Assembly (NCBI RefSeq): GCF_014193895.1
Contig: NZ_BLZR01000001.1
Location: 3,224,001 to 3,288,000 of the forward strand
From: Clostridium fungisolvens
GTDB lineage: Bacteria; Bacillota; Clostridia; Clostridiales; Clostridiaceae
DNA: 64,000 nt
Direction: 5' to 3'
Shown in pieces: positions 43,249 through 52,590 of this stretch (position 1 is the first letter of the stretch; every line of letters begins with the position of its first letter). The translations under genes were made by a program, and so were the position numbers. Below the pieces are notes generated by a model. It ran no database searches. It worked only from the letters and a program-made list of their open reading frames with translations, and had not been told where the DNA came from.

Positions 43249-44649
43249 ATGAGTAAAACATATGTTGATGATATAGATAGAGGCATTTACGATATCTATA
43301 ATGAAGATAACTTTAGCTATAAGTCTGAAAAAGGATTAACAGAGGACATAATAATTAACATATCTAAGGAAAAAAACGAGCCCGAATGGATGTTAAACTT
43401 TAGACTTAAATCATTAAAAATATATAATTCTATATCCGTACCTAACTGGGGTCCAGATATAAGTGAACTTGATATGGACAATATAGTAACTTATGTTAAG
43501 CCAGATACTCCAATGACAGGCTCCTGGGATAAGGTTCCTGAAGATATAAAGAGCACTTTCGAAAGACTTGGTATCCCTCAAGCCGAAAGGGAGTCTCTTG
43601 CAGGGGTTGGAGCTCAATATGACTCTGAAGTAGTTTATCACAATGTTAAGGAAGAATTGGTTAAACAAGGCGTTGTTTATACTGATATGGAGACAGCTGT
43701 AAGAGACTATGAGGATATAGTAAGAGAACATTTTATGAAGCTCGTTCCTCCAAGTGATCATAAGTTTGCTGCACTTCACGGTGCTGTGTGGTCAGGTGGT
43801 TCTTTTGTATATGTACCAGAAGGAGTTCAAGTAGACATTCCACTGCAAAGTTATTTCAGACTAAACTCCCCTGGATCAGGTCAATTTGAGCACACACTAA
43901 TAATTGTAGAAAAAGGAGCAAAGCTTCATTTTATAGAAGGTTGTTCTGCACCTAAATATAGCGTAACAAATCTACATGCTGGATGTGTAGAGCTATTTGT
44001 AAGAGAAGATGCAAAACTTAGATATTCAACCATAGAGAATTGGTCAAGAAACATGCTTAACTTAAACACCAAAAGATGTGTTGTAGAAAAAAATGGTTCA
44101 ATCGAATGGGTATCAGGATCTTTTGGTTCTAAAGTTTCTATGCTTTATCCAATGAGCATACTAAAAGGCGAAGGAGCAAAATCAGAATTTACAGGAATAA
44201 CTTTTGCATCAAGCGGTCAAACCTTAGATACAGGTACAAAAGTGGTTCATGCAGCACCAAACACTTCTTCTACTATACATTCAAAATCAATATCTAAAGA
44301 TGGTGGTACTGCTATCTATAGAGGTGTAGTAAAGATTAATAGTAATGCAGTAAATTCTAAATCTTATGTATCTTGTGAATCCTTAATGTTGGACAGTAAA
44401 TCAAAATCAGATACTATCCCAGTAATTCAGATAGAAAATGATGAAGTGGATATCGGACACGAAGCTAAAATTGGAAGAATCAGCGATGATGCAATTTTCT
44501 ATTTAATGAGCAGAGGTATTGATGAAGAAGAAGCCAAAGCAATGATCGTAAGAGGCTTTGTTGACCCTATCACAAAGGAACTACCTCTTGAATATGCTGT
44601 AGAAATGAATAACTTAATAAATATAGAACTTGAAGGTACTATTGGATAA
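43249..44649 (+). CDS. sufB: Fe-S cluster assembly protein SufB
   Basis: Scaffold subunit of SufBCD on which the cluster forms. The 466 residues contain the long right-handed beta-helix core and the typical segments DYEDIVREHFMKLVPP, LHFIEGCSAP and the C-terminal YLMSRGIDEEEAKAMIVRGF. Several Cys candidates for sulfur transfer are present. It follows sufC by 8 bases behind a GTGATAAC-type site. SufD is next. Confidence 0.97.
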   Translation: MSKTYVDDIDRGIYDIYNEDNFSYKSEKGLTEDIIINISKEKNEPEWMLNFRLKSLKIYNSISVPNWGPDISELDMDNIVTYVKPDTPMTGSWDKVPEDIKSTFERLGIPQAERESLAGVGAQYDSEVVYHNVKEELVKQGVVYTDMETAVRDYEDIVREHFMKLVPPSDHKFAALHGAVWSGGSFVYVPEGVQVDIPLQSYFRLNSPGSGQFEHTLIIVEKGAKLHFIEGCSAPKYSVTNLHAGCVELFVREDAKLRYSTIENWSRNMLNLNTKRCVVEKNGSIEWVSGSFGSKVSMLYPMSILKGEGAKSEFTGITFASSGQTLDTGTKVVHAAPNTSSTIHSKSISKDGGTAIYRGVVKINSNAVNSKSYVSCESLMLDSKSKSDTIPVIQIENDEVDIGHEAKIGRISDDAIFYLMSRGIDEEEAKAMIVRGFVDPITKELPLEYAVEMNNLINIELEGTIG

Positions 44650-44662
44650 GGAGGGATGAAGA

Positions 44663-45772
44663 TTGGAAACCAAAATATTGAAGGACTTAAACACAATACC
44701 CGTAAGCACATTTAGATGGCTTAAAGTAAATAATATATCTTTAAATGAAGAGATAGACATTCCAAGCGTTAGTTACGAAAGAGAATACTGCGAGTTCAAA
44801 GAAACTTCAGACTACTCTCTTCATCCAATAGAAAACGCTAATACTTTAGTTGATATATTTAATACAGATAATTTTGAAGGTGTTTCAAGATTACAATTAG
44901 ATGAAACTATCAATTCAAGTAATTGTGGTTTTTCACTGGAAGTAAACGCTAATAGAACCATTGAAGACTTAATTTATATTGATTATGAATTAAATTCTGA
45001 AAATCCTAAGATTGTAGATAAAAACCTAATTGTTTTAGGTGAAAAAAGTACAGTTAATGTTTTAATCAAATATACATCTGTTGATGAAAATATTTACTAT
45101 CACAATGGTTTTACTAAAATACACGCCAAAAAAGATTCTACTGTAAATATTTTTATAGTTCAAAATCTAAACTACAATACTAATCATTTTAATTCTCTTT
45201 TTTCCAAAGTAGAAGAAGGAGCAAAAATTAATCTCATCCCTATAGAATTGGGTGCTAAAAAAGCTATAACAAACTATTCATCAGATCTTGTAGGAGATAA
45301 CAGTGAAAGTACTATTAGTTCCGTCTACTATGGAGATTCAGATAGACTGATAGATATAAACTTTAAAATGACTCATATTGGCAAGAAAACTTCTAGTAAT
45401 ATAGATGTAAAAGGAGTTTTGGATGATAAAGCCAAAAAGACTTTTAGAGGAACATTAGATTTCAAGACAGGTTCTTCTAAGTCAAAAGGCTCTGAGGAAG
45501 AATATGTTATGCTTCTTTCAAAAAGCGCAAGGAATAATTCGATTCCTCTCCTCCTATGCAGCGAACATGACATTGAAGGTCAGCATGCTGCTTCAGCAGG
45601 AAAAATCGATGAAGACGCATTATTTTATCTTATGAGCAGGGGCATAAGTGAACTTAATGCTAAAAAGCTCATGATAGAAGGTTATCTAACACCAATAATA
45701 GATAAAATACCAGTAGATAATTTAAGGCAGCAATTAATGGATTCGGTTAAGGATAGGTTGAAAAATGAATAA
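44663..45772 (+). CDS. sufD: Fe-S cluster assembly protein SufD
   Basis: Homologue and partner of SufB in the SufBCD complex. The 369 residues share the beta-helix core and end in the SufB/D signature YLMSRGISELNAKKLMIEGY. The N-terminal half is poorly conserved, as usual for clostridial SufD. The start is TTG at 44663, 8 bases after GGAGG, which supports it. The end overlaps the sufS start by 8 bases (ATGAATAA). Confidence 0.93.
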   Translation: METKILKDLNTIPVSTFRWLKVNNISLNEEIDIPSVSYEREYCEFKETSDYSLHPIENANTLVDIFNTDNFEGVSRLQLDETINSSNCGFSLEVNANRTIEDLIYIDYELNSENPKIVDKNLIVLGEKSTVNVLIKYTSVDENIYYHNGFTKIHAKKDSTVNIFIVQNLNYNTNHFNSLFSKVEEGAKINLIPIELGAKKAITNYSSDLVGDNSESTISSVYYGDSDRLIDINFKMTHIGKKTSSNIDVKGVLDDKAKKTFRGTLDFKTGSSKSKGSEEEYVMLLSKSARNNSIPLLLCSEHDIEGQHAASAGKIDEDALFYLMSRGISELNAKKLMIEGYLTPIIDKIPVDNLRQQLMDSVKDRLKNE

Positions 45773-46991
45773 CTTAAAAGAACTTTTTCCTATTTTAGAT
45801 CAAAGTTTTAATGACTTGCCAGTGGTATATCTTGATAGTGCTGCCACCACTCAAAAGCCGTTATCTGTTATAGAAGCTTTGAATAAATATTATAAGGAAA
45901 TAAATGCAAATCCTCACAGAGGAGCTTATACTTTAAGCGTTAAAGCAACTGATAGTTTTGAGCAAGGTAGAGAAAAGGTAAAAGATTTTATAAATGCCAA
46001 ATCATCAAAGGAAATAATATTTACTAAAGGAACTACCGAAGCTCTAAATTTAATAGCATATTCTTACGGGAATTTAAAATTAAATAAAGATGATGAAATA
46101 GTTATAGGAATTACAGAGCATCACTCAAACCTTATTCCTTGGCAGCAAATAGCTATTGCGAAAGGCTGCAAACTAAATTATTTATATATTGACTCAAACT
46201 ATGAATATACAATAGCTGAAATAGATAAAAAGATAACAGACAAGACTAAATTAGTAGCTATAGGTCATGCTTCTAATGTACTTGGAACCTTAAATCCTGT
46301 AGAATATATAATTCATAAAGCTCATGAAGTTGGAGCTAAAGTCGTTATTGATGCTGCGCAGAGCATAGCTCATAGAAAAGTAGACGTACAAAAATTAGAT
46401 GCTGACTTTTTGGTATTCTCAGGGCATAAAATGTTTGCACCTATGGGCATAGGCGTACTTTATGGAAAACAAGAATTATTAGAAGAAATGCCCCCATTCT
46501 TATATGGCGGTGATATGGTAGAATATGTTTATGAGCAAGAGACTACCTTCGCTGAACTACCTCATAAATTTGAAGGTGGTACTCAAAACGTAGAAGGTGT
46601 TATAGGCTTATCTGAAGCTATTGACTTCATCAATTCAATAGGGATAGAAAATATAATTAAACATGAGCATGAAATCATTTCATATGCCTATGATAAATTA
46701 AGTAAACTGGGCTTTGTAAAGATTTATACTACAACCAATAAAGACTTATTAGGCTCTGTTTTATCCTTTACTATTGATGGTATACATCCTCATGACTTAG
46801 CTACAATACTTGACTCAAAGGGAGTGTGTGTAAGAGCTGGTAATCACTGCGCTCAACCACTTATGAGATATCTAAATATAAATTCTACCTGTAGACTAAG
46901 TGTTTCAATCTACAATAATAAAGAAGATATAGATGCTCTAGTAACTGCACTTGAGTATGCTAGGAGGTTATTTGGTTATGGATCTCAGTAA
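45765..46991 (+). CDS. sufS: Cysteine desulfurase SufS
   Basis: PLP enzyme that takes sulfur from cysteine and passes it to SufU. The 408 residues show the family start YLDSAATTQKP, the PLP lysine in FSGHKMFAPMG and the catalytic Cys in RAGNHCAQPLM. Both neighbours overlap it: sufD by 8 bases and sufU by 14, so translation along the operon is tightly coupled. Confidence 0.97.
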   Translation: MNNLKELFPILDQSFNDLPVVYLDSAATTQKPLSVIEALNKYYKEINANPHRGAYTLSVKATDSFEQGREKVKDFINAKSSKEIIFTKGTTEALNLIAYSYGNLKLNKDDEIVIGITEHHSNLIPWQQIAIAKGCKLNYLYIDSNYEYTIAEIDKKITDKTKLVAIGHASNVLGTLNPVEYIIHKAHEVGAKVVIDAAQSIAHRKVDVQKLDADFLVFSGHKMFAPMGIGVLYGKQELLEEMPPFLYGGDMVEYVYEQETTFAELPHKFEGGTQNVEGVIGLSEAIDFINSIGIENIIKHEHEIISYAYDKLSKLGFVKIYTTTNKDLLGSVLSFTIDGIHPHDLATILDSKGVCVRAGNHCAQPLMRYLNINSTCRLSVSIYNNKEDIDALVTALEYARRLFGYGSQ

Positions 46992-47406
46992 TATATACAC
47001 TCAACTTATAATGGAGCACAACAATTCAACTAGAAACAAACGTCACTTAGAAGAAATAGATAGAGTTGAAAAAGGTCACAATCCGAGTTGCGGTGACGAA
47101 ATACAACTTGAAATAAAATTTGATGGTGATTATATAAGAGATGCTGCTTTCACAGGTACAGGTTGCGCTATTTCGCAAGCCTCTACTTCTATAATGATAG
47201 ACCTTATTAAAGGAAAAAGAAAAGCCGAAGCATTAGAGCTTGTAAATACATTTATATCAATGATAAAGAAAGATATCACTGATGATGAAGAATTAGAAAA
47301 ACTTGAAGATGCTCTCATATTCAAAAATATATCTAACATGCCAGCAAGAGTAAAATGTGCTGTCCTAGCATGGCACACCTTAAATGAAGCTATTAAAAGC
47401 GAATAA
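46978..47406 (+). CDS. sufU: Sulfur-transfer/zinc protein SufU
   Basis: Receives sulfur from SufS and hands it to the SufBCD scaffold. The 142 residues carry the three Cys that bind zinc (Cys38 in CGD, Cys63 in GTGCAIS, Cys127 in KCAVL) and Asp40, plus the SufU-type insertion compared with IscU. The ATG at 46978 is about 10 bases after AGGAGG. The longer frame from 46951 lies fully inside sufS and is rejected. Confidence 0.95.
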   Translation: MDLSNIYTQLIMEHNNSTRNKRHLEEIDRVEKGHNPSCGDEIQLEIKFDGDYIRDAAFTGTGCAISQASTSIMIDLIKGKRKAEALELVNTFISMIKKDITDDEELEKLEDALIFKNISNMPARVKCAVLAWHTLNEAIKSE

Positions 47407-47430
47407 ATTTAATTTGTGTTGATTAAATGT

Positions 47431-47479
47431 AAGAAGGGATTCCTAATTTTTTTAGAGAATCTCTTCTTATTTTATTTTC
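47431..47479 (+). terminator. Terminator of the suf operon
   Basis: The arms AAGAAGGGATTC (47431-47442) and GAATCTCTTCTT (47457-47468) pair with one G-U, and ATTTTATTTT follows. Confidence 0.85.
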
Positions 47480-47586
47480 ATTAAATATTAATAGTTGGTT
47501 AAACTATTAATATTAAAAACTTATTATTCTAATTTTTACCTGAATATTAATATTTAATTAAAATTTAACATATTATTATAATTTTG

Positions 47587-47615
47587 TTGGATTCAATGTA
47601 GGTTTATGGTATATT
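47587..47615 (+). promoter_or_regulatory. Promoter of the GGDEF gene
   Basis: TTGGAT (47587-47592) and TATATT (47610-47615) lie 17 bases apart, with TG just before the -10 (extended -10). Confidence 0.55.
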
Positions 47616-47659
47616 TATAAATAAAATTAAAAGTTTTATAAATTAAATGGGGAGTTCTT

Positions 47660-49885
47660 ATGAATACAGAAACCAATATAAACGAAATAGACATGCTTCT
47701 CTTAAAAATAAATGAAGTTAGATATAATAATCCCGAAAAAGCCATAAAGCTTTCATTAGAAGCCCTATCACTATCAGAAAGTATAAACTACGCTTTAGGT
47801 GTAGCAGCATCAAAACATATGATATCTAGCTGTTACTATACTATAGGGAATTATGAAGAAGCTATAAGTTTGACCTTTGACTCTCTAGATTTTTTTATTA
47901 AAGAAAATATATATGATCTTCAATGGAGCTCTTACAACTTACTAGGCAACAGCTTTAGTGAACTTGGTGATTATGAAAGAGGTATGGATTTCTACAATAA
48001 TGCTGAAGAAATAGCATATTTAGTGGATGACGGAAAGAAGTTTGATACTAACTCTTCTAAAGAAAAAGCAATGGTTCGTACATTAAACAATATTGCTGAA
48101 AATTATAAGCTTCTAAAAGCCTATGATGAGTCACTAGAATATTGTAATAGAGCTTATGATATTGATAAAAATTATGATTTTCAATTTTCTAAGGGCGTAA
48201 CAATTCTCAGCTTAGGAGAATTGTATTATCTACTTCAGGACTATGATAAGGCAAATACCCTATCCTTTAGAGCACTTGAATATTTTAAAAAATATAACTA
48301 TACATTAGGTCAACCAGAATGTTATAAACTTGCAGCCCTTACCTATTGGAAGAAGAATGATTTTGATAAAGCAGATGAGTATTTTAATATCACAATAGAT
48401 AGGATTGAAGCTCAAAGTTCGCCTTATAATGAAATAGATGTTTATATAAATTATTATCAATATCTTAAGGATAGAAATAATTTAGAAAAATCTTTAACTA
48501 TTCTTCACAAGGCATATGATCTATCTATAAAAAATAATTTTGTAGAAAAAATATCGGAAACTGCTTCTATCCTATCAATATTTTATGCTGAACTCAAAGA
48601 TTTTCAAACTGCTTTTAACTACTTTAACATGCATCTAGAGAACGAAAGAATTAATGCTGCATATTTAAATAAACATAGAGTAAACAACTTGAATATAAGT
48701 AAAAAAATTAAAAAAATAGAGCTAGAAAAAAAGGAAATTATAGATAACAATGAAAATCTTCAAAGAAAGTCAGAATCTCTCCAAATGGTTGTAGAGAAAT
48801 TATCTATAATAAGTGAATTAGGTCAAAAAATCACTTCAAACCTAGATTTAGACTCTATTATTGATATTCTTTATTCAAGTATAAAAGATTTTATGGATTT
48901 AACATATTTGAGTATTGGTTTATATGATGAGGAAAACTCAGTAGTTAACTACTTAGATGTAATTGAGCATGGGAAAAAGAAAAAAAAGAAAAGCACAAAT
49001 GTTGAAAATCAGTCGAACTTTACAAGCATATGTATCGAAACAGAAGATTTTGTAATCATAAATGATATGAACAAAGAATTTTCAAAATACATGGATAGCG
49101 AAACCTACCAAGCTGTTATGGACAAAGATCAATATGAGTTGCAATCTTTAATTTTCTGCCCTCTTAAGGTAAATTCTAAGGTAATCGGTGTTATGTCCAT
49201 ACAAAGTGAAGAAAAAAATTCTTTTACTTCTTATCACGTAGAAATGGTTAAATCACTTTCGTCATATGCTGCTATTGCTATAAATAACGCTATAAAATCA
49301 AAACAATTAGAGATGGAGATAGAGAAAACACATGCCGTTCAATTTGAACTAAAAAAATTAAATGAAAAATTATTATTTCTTTCTGAAAATGATAGTATGA
49401 CTAAAATTCCTAATAGAAGAAAACTTGATAAATATTTATATGAGTTATGGGAAAAGTATGTACAAGAAAAAAAGGTTTTATCTCTGATAATTTTTGATAT
49501 CGACAACTTTAAAGAATATAACGACAACTATGGTCATATTGCCGGTGATAAGTGTATCGTTACTATAGCTAATATTTTATCCAGTGTTAAAGATGAAAAT
49601 TACTTCCCTGCAAGATATGGCGGAGATGAATTTGTAGTTGTATTGCCTGAATATCAACTAGATAGAGCTTTAGACTTTGGTGAAAGTTTAAAACAAAAAG
49701 TGGCTATGGCAAATATACCACATAAATTTTCAACAGTATCTGATAAAGTAACACTATCAATCGGAATAACTTCACTTGTTCCAAGCAATGATCTAACTAT
49801 AAATGAATTTATGAACAAAGCTGATGATGCTCTATATCTTGCTAAGAAAAGAGGAAAAAATCAGATAGCTAGTTTTATTAATTAA
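47660..49885 (+). CDS. TPR-GAF-GGDEF diguanylate cyclase
   Basis: Cytoplasmic signalling protein of 741 residues. Tetratricopeptide repeats fill the first 330 or so residues (pairs of helices, e.g. NYEEAISLTFDSLDFF and DYERGMDFYNNAEEI). A coiled coil (about 345-385) and a GAF domain (about 390-555) follow. The GGDEF domain ends the protein, with the intact active-site motif GGDEF at 654-658. It should make cyclic di-GMP. The allosteric RxxD inhibition site, expected five residues before GGDEF, is missing (DENY is there). It has no membrane segment. It stands alone between the suf and small RNA terminators, with its own promoter. Confidence 0.92.
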   Translation: MNTETNINEIDMLLLKINEVRYNNPEKAIKLSLEALSLSESINYALGVAASKHMISSCYYTIGNYEEAISLTFDSLDFFIKENIYDLQWSSYNLLGNSFSELGDYERGMDFYNNAEEIAYLVDDGKKFDTNSSKEKAMVRTLNNIAENYKLLKAYDESLEYCNRAYDIDKNYDFQFSKGVTILSLGELYYLLQDYDKANTLSFRALEYFKKYNYTLGQPECYKLAALTYWKKNDFDKADEYFNITIDRIEAQSSPYNEIDVYINYYQYLKDRNNLEKSLTILHKAYDLSIKNNFVEKISETASILSIFYAELKDFQTAFNYFNMHLENERINAAYLNKHRVNNLNISKKIKKIELEKKEIIDNNENLQRKSESLQMVVEKLSIISELGQKITSNLDLDSIIDILYSSIKDFMDLTYLSIGLYDEENSVVNYLDVIEHGKKKKKKSTNVENQSNFTSICIETEDFVIINDMNKEFSKYMDSETYQAVMDKDQYELQSLIFCPLKVNSKVIGVMSIQSEEKNSFTSYHVEMVKSLSSYAAIAINNAIKSKQLEMEIEKTHAVQFELKKLNEKLLFLSENDSMTKIPNRRKLDKYLYELWEKYVQEKKVLSLIIFDIDNFKEYNDNYGHIAGDKCIVTIANILSSVKDENYFPARYGGDEFVVVLPEYQLDRALDFGESLKQKVAMANIPHKFSTVSDKVTLSIGITSLVPSNDLTINEFMNKADDALYLAKKRGKNQIASFIN

Positions 49886-49927
49886 TAACAATACTATGAT
49901 GGTAGCTTTGTAATTTGTATTATATTT

Positions 49928-49969
49928 AAAGACACTAATCAAGCTTAATTTTACTTGATTAGTGTCTTT
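49928..49969 (+). terminator. Terminator after the GGDEF gene
   Basis: A perfect 16-bp stem AAAGACACTAATCAAG (49928-49943) with its complement (49954-49969) has a 10-base loop and T-rich flank. Confidence 0.9.
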
Positions 49970-50143
49970 GACTGTTTTATTCAATTTTAAGCAAAAAAAT
50001 AACTAAAATAATGGCTCTTTAGTTATACAGCTTATGTTCTTCATAACGTCAAATCAGATTATAAAGGAATACTTAACCATTGTTCTAAAAGCAAATACTC
50101 GAATCATTTTTCACATCAATCAGTTATTTTTGTTACATAAATC

Positions 50144-50172
50144 TTGATATCAATGTTAACTTAGTTTATAAT
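50144..50172 (+). promoter_or_regulatory. Promoter of the candidate small RNA
   Basis: TTGATA (50144-50149) and exact TATAAT (50167-50172) lie 17 bases apart. Transcription would begin near 50179, at the foot of the first hairpin. Confidence 0.65.
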
Positions 50173-50178
50173 TATACA

Positions 50179-50256
50179 CAAGAACACATATATTATTGTG
50201 TTCTTTCTCCTAACCTTACCTGGACACTGCAACACACAGTGTCCCCCCTTATTTTT
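50179..50256 (+). ncRNA. Candidate two-hairpin small RNA
   Basis: From the predicted start, the RNA would open with hairpin 1 (AAGAACAC / GTGTTCTT, 50180-50205). An unpaired pyrimidine-rich linker (about 16 bases, 50206-50221) follows. Hairpin 2 comes next (GGACACTG / CAGTGTCC, 50222-50244), then CCCC and a T run. Total length is about 77 bases. It contains no start codon with a ribosome binding site. I do not recognise a known RNA family. Because more than 300 bases and another hairpin separate it from the next gene, a leader attenuator is less likely than a separate RNA. Confidence 0.5.
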
Positions 50257-50364
50257 TCTTCGTACCACATCTATATTTCACTCTTATAGGCTTACATTAA
50301 GTCATATATTTTTAAAAAGGTTACCCTCTCTATATGTCTTACTTTCCTTCAAAAATAGCACATG

Positions 50365-50400
50365 AAGCTGGCAATTTAATTCCCATAAACAATTCAGCTT
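50365..50400 (+). terminator. Hairpin with T tail upstream of the ChW gene
   Basis: AAGCTG-gc-AATT pairs with AATTCAGCTT (two-base bulge) and is followed by T residues. It may block read-through into the ChW gene. Confidence 0.5.
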
Positions 50401-50568
50401 TTTCCCAATTTATTTCAACCTCTTCATAGATTAAAGCGTAATACTGTATTTATCTGGATTTTTTTATACATAATGTATAACTATTATGATATATTTAAAT
50501 TGGATATATTCATTTCAATTTAATACTATAAAGAAGTTTTTTACTAAAAATAAAAGGGGACATCAATT

Positions 50569-52590
50569 ATGAAATCTAAAAAATTAGTATCATTATTGTT
50601 ATCACTGCTCACTGCAGTATCTTTTACAGTAATACCTCGTAATATCTCTATAGTAAAGGCAGCCACTTCTGATGATGTGGGGATTCAATATACAGCCCAC
50701 GTACAAAATATAGGTTGGCAAAGTCCAGTAAAAGATGGACAAGAGGCAGGCACTGATGGAAAATCTCTTAGAGTTGAGGCTTTAAAGATTAAACTAGTCA
50801 ATGCTCCCTCTAACAGTCATATAAAATATCAAGCTCATGTGCAAAACATAGGTTGGCAGGCTCCTGTTTCAGATGAACAAGAGGTAGGTACTGATGGAAA
50901 ATCTCTTAGAATTGAAGCCTTAAAAATCTCATTAGTAAATATGCCTGGATATTCCGTGCAGTATAGAGTCCATGTTCAAAATATAGGTTGGATGGATTGG
51001 GTAAGTGATGGCCAACAGGCAGGTACCGATGGAAGATCCTTAAGAGTTGAAGCACTGCAAATAAGAATTGTAAAGACTTCACAAAACACTTCACTAGGAG
51101 TACAGTATCAAGGGCATGTTCAAAATATAGGCTGGCAAGCTCCTGTTTCAGACGGAGAAGAGGCTGGTACCGAAGGAAAATCTCTTAGAATTGAAGCCTT
51201 AAAAATAGGTTTAACAAATGCTCCTGTAGACGCACATGTAAAATATCAAACCCATGTCCAAAATATTGGTTGGCAAGATCCTGTAGAAGATAATGTAACG
51301 GCTGGGACAAGTGGAAAATCTCTAAGAATAGAAGCTATTAAAATATCATTAGAGAACATTTCTGGATACTCGATACAATATAGATCATATGTGCAAAACA
51401 TAGGGTGGCAACCTTGGGTATCGGATGGTCAAGAAGCTGGTACAAGCGGGAAATCTCTTAGAATTGAAGCTATAGAAATAAAAATAGTAAAAAAATCTGA
51501 TGGAACAACACCAAATATAATTCCTGTATCTTCAATAAATTTAAACAAAACAACTAGTACTTTAAAATTAGGAAGCAAAGATACTTTAACTACAACAATA
51601 ACACCGAGTAACGCGACAGATAACACAATATTATGGTCTTCTACAAATACAAGTGTTGCTACAGTAGCTGATGGAGTTGTAACTGCTGTAGGTATCGGAA
51701 ACACAATTATTAAAGCGACTTCTAAAGATGGAAGTAAATCTTCTACATGTACTGTAACTGTAAATAATTCTGGAACATTTTTTGGAAATACAGAAGGCAA
51801 TATAGTGAATGGCGGAATATCAGTTCAGCAAGGTGATTGGATTTATTATTGCCAATATGATAATACTGCCAATTATCCAGGTGCTCCTGATAATAGTGCT
51901 ATATATAAAATGAAATCTGACGGAAGTAATGTAACCAAACTCATCACTACAAAATCTTTTAATTTGAATATAAAAGATGATTGGATATATTATATAAACA
52001 TGTCTGATAGCAAAATGTATAAAATCAAGACAGATGGAAGTAGCAGTCAGAAACTTTCAGATACAGAAGTCTTATACGACATGATTATTGTTGGAGATTT
52101 GATATACGTTAAACCACCCTCAGGCCCAATCACACGCTTCGGCCTTGATGGTAATTTTTATGATGTCTTTTGGGGAGGCGGAAGAGACTTCGTAGTAGCA
52201 GATGATACTGTTTACTTCACGTATATGGGTGACAACGAAAGTATATGGACCACTTTTCCTAACAATACTAAGTTAAATAATGAACCTTCTTACAAAATTA
52301 ATGTTTATGGAAATCATATTTATTACATCAATTCACAAGATAATATTTGTAGCATGAATACTAGTGGAGGCAATAGCACCCTACTATCAAGCGATAAAGT
52401 TCAGTCACTATTAGTGGATAATAACTGGATTTACTATAGCAACAAAAATGATGGGTTTAAGTTGTATAAGATGCAAGTAGATGGCACCAATAAAACTATG
52501 GTAAGCGCTGAAAGTATACCAGAATTTAATATAGTAGGCGATTTAGTTGCATATAGCTCTAATGGTAAAACTAACTTTATAAAAAAATAG
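50569..52590 (+). CDS. Secreted ChW-repeat protein with Ig-like and DUF5050-type domains
   Basis: A 673-residue secreted protein. A signal peptide covers residues 1-31 (cleavage likely after VKA). Six clostridial hydrophobic-W (ChW) repeats follow from about 39 to 308, each with HVQNIGW or a close variant and AGTxGKSLRxEA. A BIG2 Ig-like domain comes next (about 320-400). The C-terminal half (about 405-673) has repeated WIYY/IYKMKSDGSN units like DUF5050 beta-propeller domains. ChW repeats are thought to bind cell wall or carbohydrate, so this is probably a surface adhesin or binding protein. There is no LPXTG anchor. It is monocistronic. Confidence 0.9.
   Translation: MKSKKLVSLLLSLLTAVSFTVIPRNISIVKAATSDDVGIQYTAHVQNIGWQSPVKDGQEAGTDGKSLRVEALKIKLVNAPSNSHIKYQAHVQNIGWQAPVSDEQEVGTDGKSLRIEALKISLVNMPGYSVQYRVHVQNIGWMDWVSDGQQAGTDGRSLRVEALQIRIVKTSQNTSLGVQYQGHVQNIGWQAPVSDGEEAGTEGKSLRIEALKIGLTNAPVDAHVKYQTHVQNIGWQDPVEDNVTAGTSGKSLRIEAIKISLENISGYSIQYRSYVQNIGWQPWVSDGQEAGTSGKSLRIEAIEIKIVKKSDGTTPNIIPVSSINLNKTTSTLKLGSKDTLTTTITPSNATDNTILWSSTNTSVATVADGVVTAVGIGNTIIKATSKDGSKSSTCTVTVNNSGTFFGNTEGNIVNGGISVQQGDWIYYCQYDNTANYPGAPDNSAIYKMKSDGSNVTKLITTKSFNLNIKDDWIYYINMSDSKMYKIKTDGSSSQKLSDTEVLYDMIIVGDLIYVKPPSGPITRFGLDGNFYDVFWGGGRDFVVADDTVYFTYMGDNESIWTTFPNNTKLNNEPSYKINVYGNHIYYINSQDNICSMNTSGGNSTLLSSDKVQSLLVDNNWIYYSNKNDGFKLYKMQVDGTNKTMVSAESIPEFNIVGDLVAYSSNGKTNFIKK
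50683..51493 (+). repeat. Six ChW repeats arranged as a duplicated triplet
   Basis: Repeats 1-3 and 4-6 match as blocks. The linkers after repeats 1 and 4 (NAPSNSH, NAPVDAH) and before repeats 3 and 6 (GYSVQYR, GYSIQYR) correspond, and repeat 4 starts 139 codons after repeat 1. Repeats 3 and 6 share the WxxWV variant. Confidence 0.85.

Larger units (their letters stand above)
49970..50568. other. Gene-free region holding a candidate small RNA
   Basis: No protein gene is visible in these 600 bases. They hold a full promoter (50144-50172), two hairpins with a T run (candidate small RNA, 50179-50256), and a third hairpin with a T tail (50365-50400). The last 160 bases before the ChW gene are AT-rich leader or promoter sequence without a clear consensus promoter. 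Confidence 0.6.
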
